DNA from: JBMDXB01 sp048594885
GTDB lineage: Bacteria > Acidobacteriota > Vicinamibacteria > Vicinamibacterales > 2-12-FULL-66-21
DNA length: 64,000 nucleotides
Assembly (NCBI GenBank): GCA_048594885.1
Contig: JBMDXB010000041.1
Span: 186,001-250,000 of the forward strand
Reading direction: 5' to 3'
Under the pieces are notes generated by a model, which saw only the letters and a program-made list of their open reading frames with translations, was not told where the DNA came from and did not search any database. Each line of letters starts with the position of its first letter. Position 1 is the stretch's first letter. Made by a program: the position numbers and the translations under genes. Shown one piece after another: positions 36,143 through 44,598 of this stretch.

Positions 36143-36871
36143 ATGACGACACCGAACGCCGGCGCACACGCCAACGCGGGCGGCGCGAGGGTGCTGGTCG
36201 TGGAAGACGACGAGCACATCCGCGATCTAGTCGGGCTGCATCTCGGGCTCGAAGGACTGCGCGTGACGGCCGCCGCGGACGGCACCGAAGGACTACGGCT
36301 GGCGCGCGCCGAGCCGTTCGAGCTGATCGTCCTCGACCTGATGTTGCCGGGCATCGACGGCATCACCGTGTGCCGCGCGATTCGCCGCGAGTCGCGCAAC
36401 ACGTCGACGCCCGTCCTGATGCTCACGGCGCGCCGCGAAGAGAGCGACAAGGTCCTCGGTCTCGACAGCGGCGCCGACGATTACCTGACCAAGCCGTTCG
36501 GCATCCGCGAGCTCGGCGCGCGCGTGCGGGCGCTGCTGCGCAGGCGTTCCGCGGCCGCACCCTCTGGCGCACCCATCGAAGCGGGAAACCTCACGATCGA
36601 TCCGGCCCGCCGGCAGGCGCGCGTCGAAGGACGCGAGATCGAGCTGACGGCGCACGAATTCGACCTGCTCTATCTCCTCGCGTCGAACCGCGGCATCGTC
36701 TTCAGCCGCGAAGCGCTGATCGACCGTGTGTGGGGCGGCGACACGCACGTGACCGAGCGCAGCGTGGACACGCTGGTCAAGCGGCTGCGGCGGAAGATCG
36801 AAGACGACACCACGTCGCCAAAGCTCCTGCTCACCGTCTGGGGCACGGGCTACAAGTTCGCCGATGTCTGA
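36143..36871 (+). CDS. OmpR/PhoB-family response regulator
   Basis: 242 aa. Receiver: acidic pocket E21-D22-D23, phosphoacceptor D65 (LIVLDLMLPG), T95 and K117 (LTKPF). The C-terminal winged helix begins LTIDPARRQARVEGREIELTAHEFDLLYLLASNRG and contains VTERSVDTLVKRLRRKIED, the OmpR-type recognition helix, ending GTGYKF. Its stop overlaps the kinase start by 8 bases. Direct repeats 11 bases apart upstream of it and upstream of the cytochrome/porin genes are the sort of sites this class binds as a tandem dimer. Confidence 0.93.
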   Translation: MTTPNAGAHANAGGARVLVVEDDEHIRDLVGLHLGLEGLRVTAAADGTEGLRLARAEPFELIVLDLMLPGIDGITVCRAIRRESRNTSTPVLMLTARREESDKVLGLDSGADDYLTKPFGIRELGARVRALLRRRSAAAPSGAPIEAGNLTIDPARRQARVEGREIELTAHEFDLLYLLASNRGIVFSREALIDRVWGGDTHVTERSVDTLVKRLRRKIEDDTTSPKLLLTVWGTGYKFADV

Positions 36872-38333
36872 AGATCCCGCGCCGGCTCGCACGCGCGTCT
36901 GGTACCGCAGCCTCTACTGGCGGATCGGATTCGGCTTCATCGCGCTGCTCGCCGGGCTGCTGCTGGCGCAGGCGGCGCTGTTCCTCTGGCTCACCGGACG
37001 ATTCGCCGAATCGCCCGTCGGACGATCGACGCAGGAGCTCGCGGATTTCGTCGCGCGCGAGCTCTCCGGCGAGCTCACCGTGCGCCCCGACCTCGATCTC
37101 GAGTCGTTCGTCCGCGAGGAGTTCAAGACTGTGCGGCGCACGTTCTTCGTGGCGATGAAGGACGGACGGCGGGCGGCGCACGTGACGCAGCAGAGCAAGG
37201 CGCCGCCGGGACCGCCGCCCGGACCGTCGCGAGGACGTGGGCGCGGAGGGCGAGGCGGACCACCGGGGACGAGCTGGTCGCCGATTGTCGTCAACGGCGT
37301 CGAAGTCGGCATCGTGTCCGTCCCGCCGAGCCCGCCGGTTTTCATCGCCATCCAGGAGTTCGGTCCCACGCTCGCCGTTTTCGGTGGCGCGCTGCTCGTC
37401 GCCGGCGCAGCGATGGCGGCGCTGCTGATCTTCGGGCCCGCGCACCGGCGGCTCCGATCGCTCGAGAGCGCGGCGCGCGCGCTGGGCGAGGGACACACGG
37501 ACGTGCGCGCCAGCGAGTCGGGCGGCGACGAAGTGACCGCGCTGGCAGGCGCGTTCAACCGGATGGCCGCGGATCTCGAGAGCCGCGCGGCCGCACTCGC
37601 CGCGTCGGACGCGGCGCGCCGCCAGCTGCTCGCCGACGTGTCGCACGAGCTGATGACGCCGCTCACCGCGATTCGCGGCTACGTGCAGACGCTGGCGATG
37701 CCGGGAGTCGCCCTCGACGAGGCGACACGGCGCAAGTACCTGGATATTGCGGATCAGGAAACCTACAAGCTCGAGGCGATCATCGGCGACCTGCTCGATC
37801 TCGCGCGCCTCGAGGGAGGCGGCGGCTCGCTGACGTTCGAGCGCGTCCCGGTCGCCGATCTGTTCCGCCGCGTCGCCGAACGCCACAGCCCCGCGCTCCG
37901 CCAGCGGAACGTGACGCTCGCGACGGCGATCGAGCCGCCTGATTTGACGGTCGAGGCGGATGCCAATCGCCTCGAGCAGGCGCTGCAGAACCTCGCCGCC
38001 AACGCCGTGCGGCACACGCCGGATGGCGGCCGGATCGAGCTGTCGGCCGGGCAGACGCCGGACGGCGTCACGCTGCGCGTGCGGGACACCGGCCCGGGCA
38101 TCGCGCCGGAACATCTGCCGCACATTTTCGAGCGCTTCTACAAAGCGGACGCGTCGCGCGCGAGCGGGAGCGCGCCCCTCGCCGGCAGCGGACTCGGGCT
38201 GTCGATCGTGCAGGCGATCGCCAGGCGGCACGGCGCGACGGTCACAGCCGCCAACGCGCCTGACGGCGGCGCCGTGTTCGAGATCCGCGCCCTCGGCTCC
38301 GGCGCGAGCGCTAGCGGGAAGGAGTCTGCGTAG
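36864..38333 (+). CDS. Sensor histidine kinase
   Basis: 489 aa. Membrane helices at about 22-44 and 168-190 flank a periplasmic sensor region of about 120 residues, then a HAMP domain (RRLRSLESAARALGEGHTDVRA). The phosphoacceptor is H261 in SHELMTPLTAIRG. N box LQNLAANAVRHTP, G1 DTGPGIAPEHLPHIFERFYK and G2 GSGLGLSIVQAIA are intact. The sensor region contains a Pro/Gly/Arg-rich loop (GPPPGPSRGRGRGGRGGPPG) at about 115-135, unusual for a periplasmic sensor. Cognate partner of the overlapping OmpR-type regulator. Signal unknown. Confidence 0.92.
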   Translation: MSEDPAPARTRVWYRSLYWRIGFGFIALLAGLLLAQAALFLWLTGRFAESPVGRSTQELADFVARELSGELTVRPDLDLESFVREEFKTVRRTFFVAMKDGRRAAHVTQQSKAPPGPPPGPSRGRGRGGRGGPPGTSWSPIVVNGVEVGIVSVPPSPPVFIAIQEFGPTLAVFGGALLVAGAAMAALLIFGPAHRRLRSLESAARALGEGHTDVRASESGGDEVTALAGAFNRMAADLESRAAALAASDAARRQLLADVSHELMTPLTAIRGYVQTLAMPGVALDEATRRKYLDIADQETYKLEAIIGDLLDLARLEGGGGSLTFERVPVADLFRRVAERHSPALRQRNVTLATAIEPPDLTVEADANRLEQALQNLAANAVRHTPDGGRIELSAGQTPDGVTLRVRDTGPGIAPEHLPHIFERFYKADASRASGSAPLAGSGLGLSIVQAIARRHGATVTAANAPDGGAVFEIRALGSGASASGKESA

Positions 38334-40407
38334 CCAGCGGACGCTTGCTGAACGTCTGGAAGTAACGCAGGCACTTGTCACTCCACGCCGCGGCGTCCTC
38401 CGCCTGCCGCCGCAGCTTCGCCGTCACCGCCTCGAACCGCTCATCGTCTACTTTGCCTCGCACAGTTGACCAGCGCTTCTCCAGCTCGCGGGCCTCGGCG
38501 GCGCCGCGGGTGTAGACGCCCACCAGCGCCTCCCACAGCGTCTCGCCCGACTTCATGCGGTAGTCCCAAGGCAGCCGGTGGAACCACAACAGGAGTTCGT
38601 CCGGGGTCGTCTTCGGATCGTTCCAGCGATCGCGCAGTGGCGGATGGTACTGGCTGACGGCGTTGCTGCCGCGGCGCGTTCGATCGAAGCCGACGCCTGA
38701 CGCATCCGCGCGGTGGTAGTACGTCGCCGACCAGTCGAGGCGCCGCTTGTCGTCGTTCTCGGGCATCGGCGCATAGTGGTTGCCGCCGATCAGATGATGG
38801 AGGCCGAGCGGCATCGTGTAGCGGACGTAGGTTTCGCGCGAGTCCATCATGATCGACCGGATGGCGGCAATCACCTCCGGCACGTCACTCCACGTCAGGC
38901 GGATCCACTCCTCCGCGACGGCGTCGGCGCGCAGATCCGGGTTCCAGGCGAGACGTCCGAACGCGTACCAGTTCGCCTGGCCGAAGTGATGGCCCGTCCA
39001 ATTCTGGTCGCGGCCGGTGTTGGCGACACCGGCGATGGCGGTCCGCTGCTTCCGCTCGAGGGAGCCATCGAGGACCTTCGCGACCGTCGATCCCGCGCCT
39101 TTCGCGTACGTATCCGCGTCGAGGAACTCCTTCCACATCGTCGCGAGATAGACGAGATGGTTCGAGTGGCCGAGATACTCCTGCGTGATCTGCAGCTCCG
39201 CGGTCAGCGGCGTCCGCGGCATGCCGCCGAAGAGCGGGTGGAACGGCTCGCGCGGCTGGAAGTCGAGCGGCCCGTTCTTCACCTGGACGAAGACGTTGTC
39301 GCGGAACGTGCCGTCGAGCGGGACGAATTCCATGGATGCGCGCTTGACGCGATCGGGATCGACCTTCGCGTCGTAGACGAACGCGCGCCACATGACGGCG
39401 CCGCCGTGCGGCGCGAGCGCGTCGGCTAGGACGTTGGCGCCGTCCGCGTGCGTGCGGCCGTAGTCCTGCGGTCCGGGTTGCCCTTCACTGTTGGCCTTGA
39501 CGACGAAGCCGCCGAAGTCCGGAATCAGCGCGTAGATTTCGTCCGCCTTCGCGCGCCACCACTTGGCCACGTCCGGATCGAGCGGATCCGCCGTCTTCAG
39601 CTCGCCGAGCATGCGTGGCGCGGCGGCATTCGCCGAGACATAGACGCGGATGTTGTAGGGACGGAGCGTGCGCGCGACGTCCGCGACCCTGGCGAGGTTT
39701 GGTACCGTCAGCACGCGCGGATTCGCGTTGACGTTGTTGATCACCATGCCGTTGATGCCGATCGACGCGTTCGCGCGCGCGTAGTCCTCGAGCCTCGACG
39801 CGGGCTCGACGGCGCCATCTCCCCACCACAGCGATCGGCCGGCATATCCGCGCTCGATGCTGCCGTCGAGATTGTCCCAGTGATTCAGGAGACGCCGCTG
39901 GATCCGGGGACGCTCGGTGATGTTGACCTTCGCGAGCGGCTGCCCCGTCTGCAGCAGCCGCAGGAAGTGGAACGCGCCGTACAGCACGCCGGCCTCGCCG
40001 CTCGACGCGATGACCGTTGCGCGCCTTCCCTGGATGCGCGCGGCGCGGATGACGTACCCCTCGTCTCCGAGCCGCTTCAGGGCATCAGTCCACCCGAGCG
40101 ACGCGATCGTCTTCGAGGTCGCGGGCGTGCCGATCACCACCGCGCCGTCAACCACCACTCGATCGGAGGTGGGAATCTGAGTGTTCAGCAGGCCGTTGAG
40201 GCCGCGCTCCAGCTCGGCGACGGCCTTCTGCACGATCGGCGACAGCGAGCCCTCGCGCACGACAGTAGCCGCGTGCTGACGGGCGGCGTTCAGCGACGCG
40301 TTCGTGAGCGGCCGATACCGCAGCCACAGTTCGTACCCGTTCTCCGCGCGGGCGGATACGCCCGTCGCACACACCAGCACAACGACGAATGCCGCCGTCC
40401 GGATCAT
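38311..40407 (-). CDS. aguA: GH67 alpha-glucuronidase
   Basis: 698 aa, the usual family length. Signal peptide MIRTAAFVVVLVCATGVSARA. The N-terminal domain has GYELWLRY, and the TIM barrel shows RLLNHWDNLDGSIERGYAGRSLWWGD, FGGFVVKANSEGQPGPQDYGR (Glu of NSEGQ in the acid position), and VFVQVKNGPLDFQPREPFHPLFGG (Asp and Glu in the base positions). Also MPLGLHHLIGGNHYAPMPE. GH67 removes 4-O-methyl-glucuronate or glucuronate from xylan oligosaccharides. Start at ATG 40407 overlaps the uxaC stop (ATGA); 40428 is possible. Overlaps the histidine kinase gene end to end by 23 bases. Confidence 0.93.
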   Translation of the reverse strand: MIRTAAFVVVLVCATGVSARAENGYELWLRYRPLTNASLNAARQHAATVVREGSLSPIVQKAVAELERGLNGLLNTQIPTSDRVVVDGAVVIGTPATSKTIASLGWTDALKRLGDEGYVIRAARIQGRRATVIASSGEAGVLYGAFHFLRLLQTGQPLAKVNITERPRIQRRLLNHWDNLDGSIERGYAGRSLWWGDGAVEPASRLEDYARANASIGINGMVINNVNANPRVLTVPNLARVADVARTLRPYNIRVYVSANAAAPRMLGELKTADPLDPDVAKWWRAKADEIYALIPDFGGFVVKANSEGQPGPQDYGRTHADGANVLADALAPHGGAVMWRAFVYDAKVDPDRVKRASMEFVPLDGTFRDNVFVQVKNGPLDFQPREPFHPLFGGMPRTPLTAELQITQEYLGHSNHLVYLATMWKEFLDADTYAKGAGSTVAKVLDGSLERKQRTAIAGVANTGRDQNWTGHHFGQANWYAFGRLAWNPDLRADAVAEEWIRLTWSDVPEVIAAIRSIMMDSRETYVRYTMPLGLHHLIGGNHYAPMPENDDKRRLDWSATYYHRADASGVGFDRTRRGSNAVSQYHPPLRDRWNDPKTTPDELLLWFHRLPWDYRMKSGETLWEALVGVYTRGAAEARELEKRWSTVRGKVDDERFEAVTAKLRRQAEDAAAWSDKCLRYFQTFSKRPLATQTPSR

Positions 40408-41666
40408 GCCCTGCCGAGTGATGTCCATTGCGTGAAGTTCTCCACGAAGAGGCGGCGCACGTCCCGCTCGATCTCTTTGCCCATCACCGGCCTGCCGCTG
40501 TCGATGACGCGTGCGTACTGATCGCCCAGCGCCTCCGCGACGTCACGCCGCGAGTGCGTCCACTTGTAGAGCAACTGCTCCAGCACCCGCGCGTCCGAAT
40601 GCTGCGGCACGAACGTCGTCCCGAGCAGCTCGAGACGCTCGCGCGTGATCTCCGACACGATCGACGGGTTGTTGAGGAACCACCAGCAGCCGAACGGGAG
40701 CAGGTTCGAGAACTTCCGCGCCGCGACGCACAGCTCGTGCTGGTTCTCGCGCGACAGCATCGTGACGAGAAAGCGGTTGTCGGGATGCTCGCTGCACAGG
40801 CGATGGATCGCGCCGACATCGGCCCGACCCAGCCCGTCGCCTGCGTCCTGGAGAGCGGGATTCACCTGCCGCCGCACGCCGATCATCATCGCGAACGGCA
40901 GCCCGTGGTCCCTGCATGCCGGCAGCACGACTTCACGGATCAGCCGCGTTCGCGCGTCTTCAGCCGGCCACACGAAGTCGTCCGGCAGCGACACGGCGAC
41001 GTAGAGCGGGCGCATGCGGCCGACCCACGCGTCAACGAATCGTCGCGCCTGCACGACGGCTGCGGCATCCACCGTGGTCGCGACCGCGTCGCCCGCCTGC
41101 TCCATCGCGCGCCGCGCGTGTGCCCAGTCGTTGAGCAGCGGATCGATCCGCAGCGCGGCGCGGAAGCGCGGATCGATCGCAATGCCGTCGTTCCACAGGC
41201 GCGCCTCGACGGCGTGGAACGGATCGTTCGTCATGACGACGAGATCCACGCCCGCGCGATCGAGCACCCAGCCGACGTGCGTCTCCAGGCTCAGCGACGC
41301 AAAGAACTCACGCGCCTCTCGCAGGTCGGGAGCCGTCGGATCGAGCCCGAGCGCGGTCAGCACCGTCACGACGCCGCGCGACGCCTCCGACAGCGGCGTG
41401 TTCTTCACGAACAGCGTCTGCCAGATCAGGTCGGCCTGCTCGGATTTCGACAGCGCCCGGAACGCGTCGGCGCGGACCGGGCCGGCGCGCACGACTTCGG
41501 CGACGAGATAGTGATATGTCAGCAGGTCGTCGATGCCCCAGCTCACCAGCTCGCCGAACTGTGGCGGGAAGAGATGCGTGTGCATGTCGATGACGCGCGT
41601 CCCGGTGACGATGCGCTTCGTCTGTGCGCGAACGTCGTCGGCGACCACGGAGATGGCTTCACTCAT
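40404..41666 (-). CDS. uxaC: Glucuronate isomerase-like protein (UxaC family)
   Basis: 420 aa. Metal site DMHTHLFPPQFGELVSWGIDDLLTYHYLVAE at 27-57 (HxH at H29/H31, then the W-GIDDLLTYHYL block of UxaC). FAMMIGVRRQVNPALQDAGDG and LPFGCWWFLNNPSIVSEITRERLELLG are further family blocks. It converts D-glucuronate to D-fructuronate (or galacturonate to tagaturonate) in the cytoplasm. Somewhat shorter than Escherichia coli UxaC (about 470 aa). Start overlaps the upstream stop by 8 bases and the downstream alpha-glucuronidase starts in its stop, so the product and its consumer are translationally coupled. Confidence 0.88.
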   Translation of the reverse strand: MSEAISVVADDVRAQTKRIVTGTRVIDMHTHLFPPQFGELVSWGIDDLLTYHYLVAEVVRAGPVRADAFRALSKSEQADLIWQTLFVKNTPLSEASRGVVTVLTALGLDPTAPDLREAREFFASLSLETHVGWVLDRAGVDLVVMTNDPFHAVEARLWNDGIAIDPRFRAALRIDPLLNDWAHARRAMEQAGDAVATTVDAAAVVQARRFVDAWVGRMRPLYVAVSLPDDFVWPAEDARTRLIREVVLPACRDHGLPFAMMIGVRRQVNPALQDAGDGLGRADVGAIHRLCSEHPDNRFLVTMLSRENQHELCVAARKFSNLLPFGCWWFLNNPSIVSEITRERLELLGTTFVPQHSDARVLEQLLYKWTHSRRDVAEALGDQYARVIDSGRPVMGKEIERDVRRLFVENFTQWTSLGRA

Positions 41667-44586
41667 GGGAGTTCGGCTCCTGTTCTCTGTCCGGAAGCTT
41701 GGCGGGGGCGACGGTGCGCGGCAGCTCCTTCTCGACGAGGCCGATTTTCGCCGCCGCGGAATCCTTCGCGCTGCGCCAGTACCGGAGCGTGAAGTCGAGC
41801 GCCGCGTCCTCGACCGCCTTGCTGTCCTCACCGCCGACGCCGACCCAGACCGACGTGCCGCCGGCTGGCGCGGCGATGCGTTGCACGAATCGTCCGGCGT
41901 TCGGAAGCTGGGCGGCGACCCCGCGGAGGAGCGCGTGCGAGCGCGCCGTGCCGACGAGAATGAGCGTCCCCGGTGCGCCGGCGTCGGGAAGATCACCGAG
42001 CTGCAGAACGTCCACCGCAGCCCCGCTCGCGCTCTCGAGCGTGCCCGCGACCACGAAAGCTGATTCCATTTCGAGAACGGGCGCGTTGTGGCCGTAGACC
42101 ACCCGAATTGGCTTCGTGAAATCCAGATCGAAGATCGTGTCGTCCACGGCTCTCGGCTTGCCTGGGAGACGCGCTTCGTTCCACACGTAGCGAAGCAGAC
42201 CGCCGTCGCCTGCGAGCCGGATGAACCAGTGATAGAAGCCGGGCGTCGTGCCACGCGTTGCGAGCGAGATCGTCACGTTCGCCGACGCACCCGGCTGGAG
42301 CCGGATGTCGGCTGGCGACGCCAGCGTGGCTGCGAGATCGGAGGGCGTTTCGACGCTCACGCGCAACGGCTCGGCACGAGTGCCGCGGTTCGCGACCGTC
42401 ACCGTCGCGGTCGCACGGCCGTGAGCATCGAGCATCGTGACGGCGTGCGGCGATTGGATGCGCCGGATGGGATCGTCAGCCTCGACGAAGCGATGCATCA
42501 GCTTCATCAGCTCGAACGCTTCCGGCTTCGGCCTGCGGCTCAGGCGCAGCGGCTCGTAATGCCGGATGCCCGTGCGGCCGACGCGCGGATTGACCGCGAG
42601 CGTCTCCTGGAACTGGAACTGGTGGAACTCTCCGATCGCGCGGCTCTCGAGGGCGCCGCCGATGATGCCGGGATAGACCTGGGCGCGCGCCTCGGGCGTC
42701 ATCCTGGTGAGGCCGCGCCAGTTCCATTCGGTGATCACCGCCGGCTTGCCGGCCTTCGACGCGTAGTTCGCAACGGCGAGGGCAAAGCCGCGGCCGCTCG
42801 GGATCGAGTCGAGGCTGTCGATGTAGGCGTGCGCGCCGACGCGATCGAAGCGCACGCCGAGCTGCGCCAGCCGCGTGAAGATGCCGGTGTTGGTGTGCGC
42901 GGTGAGATGAACGGGAATGTCCAGCGCAACGTTCTTCACGGCGTCGTAGACCGCGTTCCAGTAGCGCGGTCGATCCTGCGGAATTCCCCAAATCAGGATC
43001 TCGTTCTCGAGCTCGACCGATTCGACGACGTCGCGGTAGCGCGCAACCATGGCGGCAATCTGCGCGGGCGTGAACCGCGCATCCGACGGGCTCAGCATCG
43101 CGCGCAGGCGCAGGTGCCGCAGCTCGCCGAACAGGAAGTCGAGGTACTCCCGCTGCACGCGCTCGTCCAGCGCGGCGATGACGTCGAGATAATGCAGGCG
43201 AATGATGTGGAAGCCCATCGCCTTCGCGATGCGCAGGTCGCGCCGGATCGCGTCGGCGAACAGCGGCCAGCGCTCGACCGTGTCGGCGGCGAGCGGCCAG
43301 TAGCCTTCGCTGTCCATCCCCGGCAGCTTCAGCCGGTCGAAGTTCTCTCCGAGCGTCGAGTAGGGAAAGTAACTGGTGCCGAACCGCACGCCCCGGACGC
43401 CGAAGGTCAGCTCGACGTCCGCTCCACGCATCTGCTGCATGCGATAGCCGGTGTACGCGAGGAACAGCTCGTTGGCGCGCTCGTCGGAGATTGGCGCGGC
43501 GTCGAACGCCATCCTGGAGGCAAAGCTCACGCTGTCGCCGGGCGGCGGCAGGATGTTGTCGGCCAGGCGATCGCGGTAGGACTGGATGTTCGACCGCGCG
43601 ATCTCCATGATCCAGAACAACGCGTCCGGCGTCGCCTGCGCTTCACACCCGAGCTGCGGGATGTTCGCGCCCGCATATCGCGGCTGGCGGAAGCGGTTCT
43701 CCACCGAGTCCTGGAAGATCGTGAACGACTCGGCGAAGTCGTTGATCCAGGCGAACGACGCGCCTTCGGCGGCACGCATCGTCGCCCAGTCGACGCCGCG
43801 CTGCACGAAGTGATGGCGGCCCTCGCCGGCGCGAAACGGCGTGCCGCCTGACGGCTCGAGCCTGGAGACGCGGTTGTCGTAGGCGAGGCGGCGCCCGGCC
43901 GGCGGTGACGCATGCGTCAGGCGGCTCACGACCGCTGCATACACGCCGGAGGTTCGCGCGCCGGGCTCCGTCATGACGCGCGTCGAGACGTCGAGGAAGC
44001 CCTCGTGATAGACGCGCAGCGTCAGGGCGATCGCCAGCCCGTTCCTGGACGTCTGCGCCGTCCACGTGTCGAATACCGGTCCGCTGGCGCTTCGCGCGAA
44101 CGACAGCGGCAGCGCGTCGAAGACGCGTGTGAAGTCCGGTGGATCGATGACAGCGGTCTTCGTCGGAGGCGGAGCCGCGGCGACGTGAACGCTCCACGAC
44201 AGCGTGCCCACTGGCTTCCCGTCGAACAACAGCCGGATGCCGTCCTGACTGGCGTCGACGGCCAGCCGCGCGGGGCGCGCGCGCGGACGCTCGCGCACGA
44301 GCCTCAGCGTCCGCGACGTCGAAGGGCCGACGGTGCCGATGAAGGCAAGATGTCCCTCGGCCGGCTGGATTGGCGCGCCGTCCGCCGTCGCCGTCGGCGT
44401 CGCATCGGCAGCGTTCGCGACCTGCATCGGCATGCGGATCGCGAACGGCTGGTTGTTGACGACTGTGATCGTCGTCGCGCGGTCGCGTTGGCCCGCCGCG
44501 CCGGCGAGCGCACCCGCCACACAGGCGATGACCACCGCCCACGCCCGGGGGTCAGGTCTTGAATTGTCACTTTTCTGATGATTCAA
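41659..44586 (-). CDS. Large secreted protein with a clan GH-A-like TIM barrel
   Basis: 975 aa. TTG start at 44586 lies in the right arm of an inverted repeat, with GAGGGGG about 8 bases upstream. It gives a usable signal peptide (charged MNHQKSDNSRPDPR, then AWAVVIACVAGALAGAAG). A GTG at 44535 would lack the positive charges. The middle resembles a GH-A barrel: HIIRLHYLDV, VELENEI (acid/base position), HTNTGIF, GAHAYID and VITEWNWRG (nucleophile position). Flanked by beta-rich domains, including ATVTVANRGTRAEPLRVSVETP. Probably a glycoside hydrolase of unassigned family acting outside the cytoplasm on the same polysaccharide as GH67. Confidence 0.7.
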   Translation of the reverse strand: MNHQKSDNSRPDPRAWAVVIACVAGALAGAAGQRDRATTITVVNNQPFAIRMPMQVANAADATPTATADGAPIQPAEGHLAFIGTVGPSTSRTLRLVRERPRARPARLAVDASQDGIRLLFDGKPVGTLSWSVHVAAAPPPTKTAVIDPPDFTRVFDALPLSFARSASGPVFDTWTAQTSRNGLAIALTLRVYHEGFLDVSTRVMTEPGARTSGVYAAVVSRLTHASPPAGRRLAYDNRVSRLEPSGGTPFRAGEGRHHFVQRGVDWATMRAAEGASFAWINDFAESFTIFQDSVENRFRQPRYAGANIPQLGCEAQATPDALFWIMEIARSNIQSYRDRLADNILPPPGDSVSFASRMAFDAAPISDERANELFLAYTGYRMQQMRGADVELTFGVRGVRFGTSYFPYSTLGENFDRLKLPGMDSEGYWPLAADTVERWPLFADAIRRDLRIAKAMGFHIIRLHYLDVIAALDERVQREYLDFLFGELRHLRLRAMLSPSDARFTPAQIAAMVARYRDVVESVELENEILIWGIPQDRPRYWNAVYDAVKNVALDIPVHLTAHTNTGIFTRLAQLGVRFDRVGAHAYIDSLDSIPSGRGFALAVANYASKAGKPAVITEWNWRGLTRMTPEARAQVYPGIIGGALESRAIGEFHQFQFQETLAVNPRVGRTGIRHYEPLRLSRRPKPEAFELMKLMHRFVEADDPIRRIQSPHAVTMLDAHGRATATVTVANRGTRAEPLRVSVETPSDLAATLASPADIRLQPGASANVTISLATRGTTPGFYHWFIRLAGDGGLLRYVWNEARLPGKPRAVDDTIFDLDFTKPIRVVYGHNAPVLEMESAFVVAGTLESASGAAVDVLQLGDLPDAGAPGTLILVGTARSHALLRGVAAQLPNAGRFVQRIAAPAGGTSVWVGVGGEDSKAVEDAALDFTLRYWRSAKDSAAAKIGLVEKELPRTVAPAKLPDREQEPNSHE

Positions 44587-44598
44587 GACCTGACCCCC
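44547..44598. repeat. REP/MITE-like palindrome
   Basis: Perfect 18-base arms, 44547-44564 (GGGGGTCAGGTCTTGAAT) and 44581-44598, around a 16-base loop. The core GGGGTCAGGTCTTGAA / GACCTGACCCC is like palindromes I associate with REP-type elements mobilised by tyrosine (RAYT) transposases; no transposase is nearby. It starts immediately after the TonB receptor stop and supplies a ribosome-binding-like G run and the TTG start of the next gene. Confidence 0.7.
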
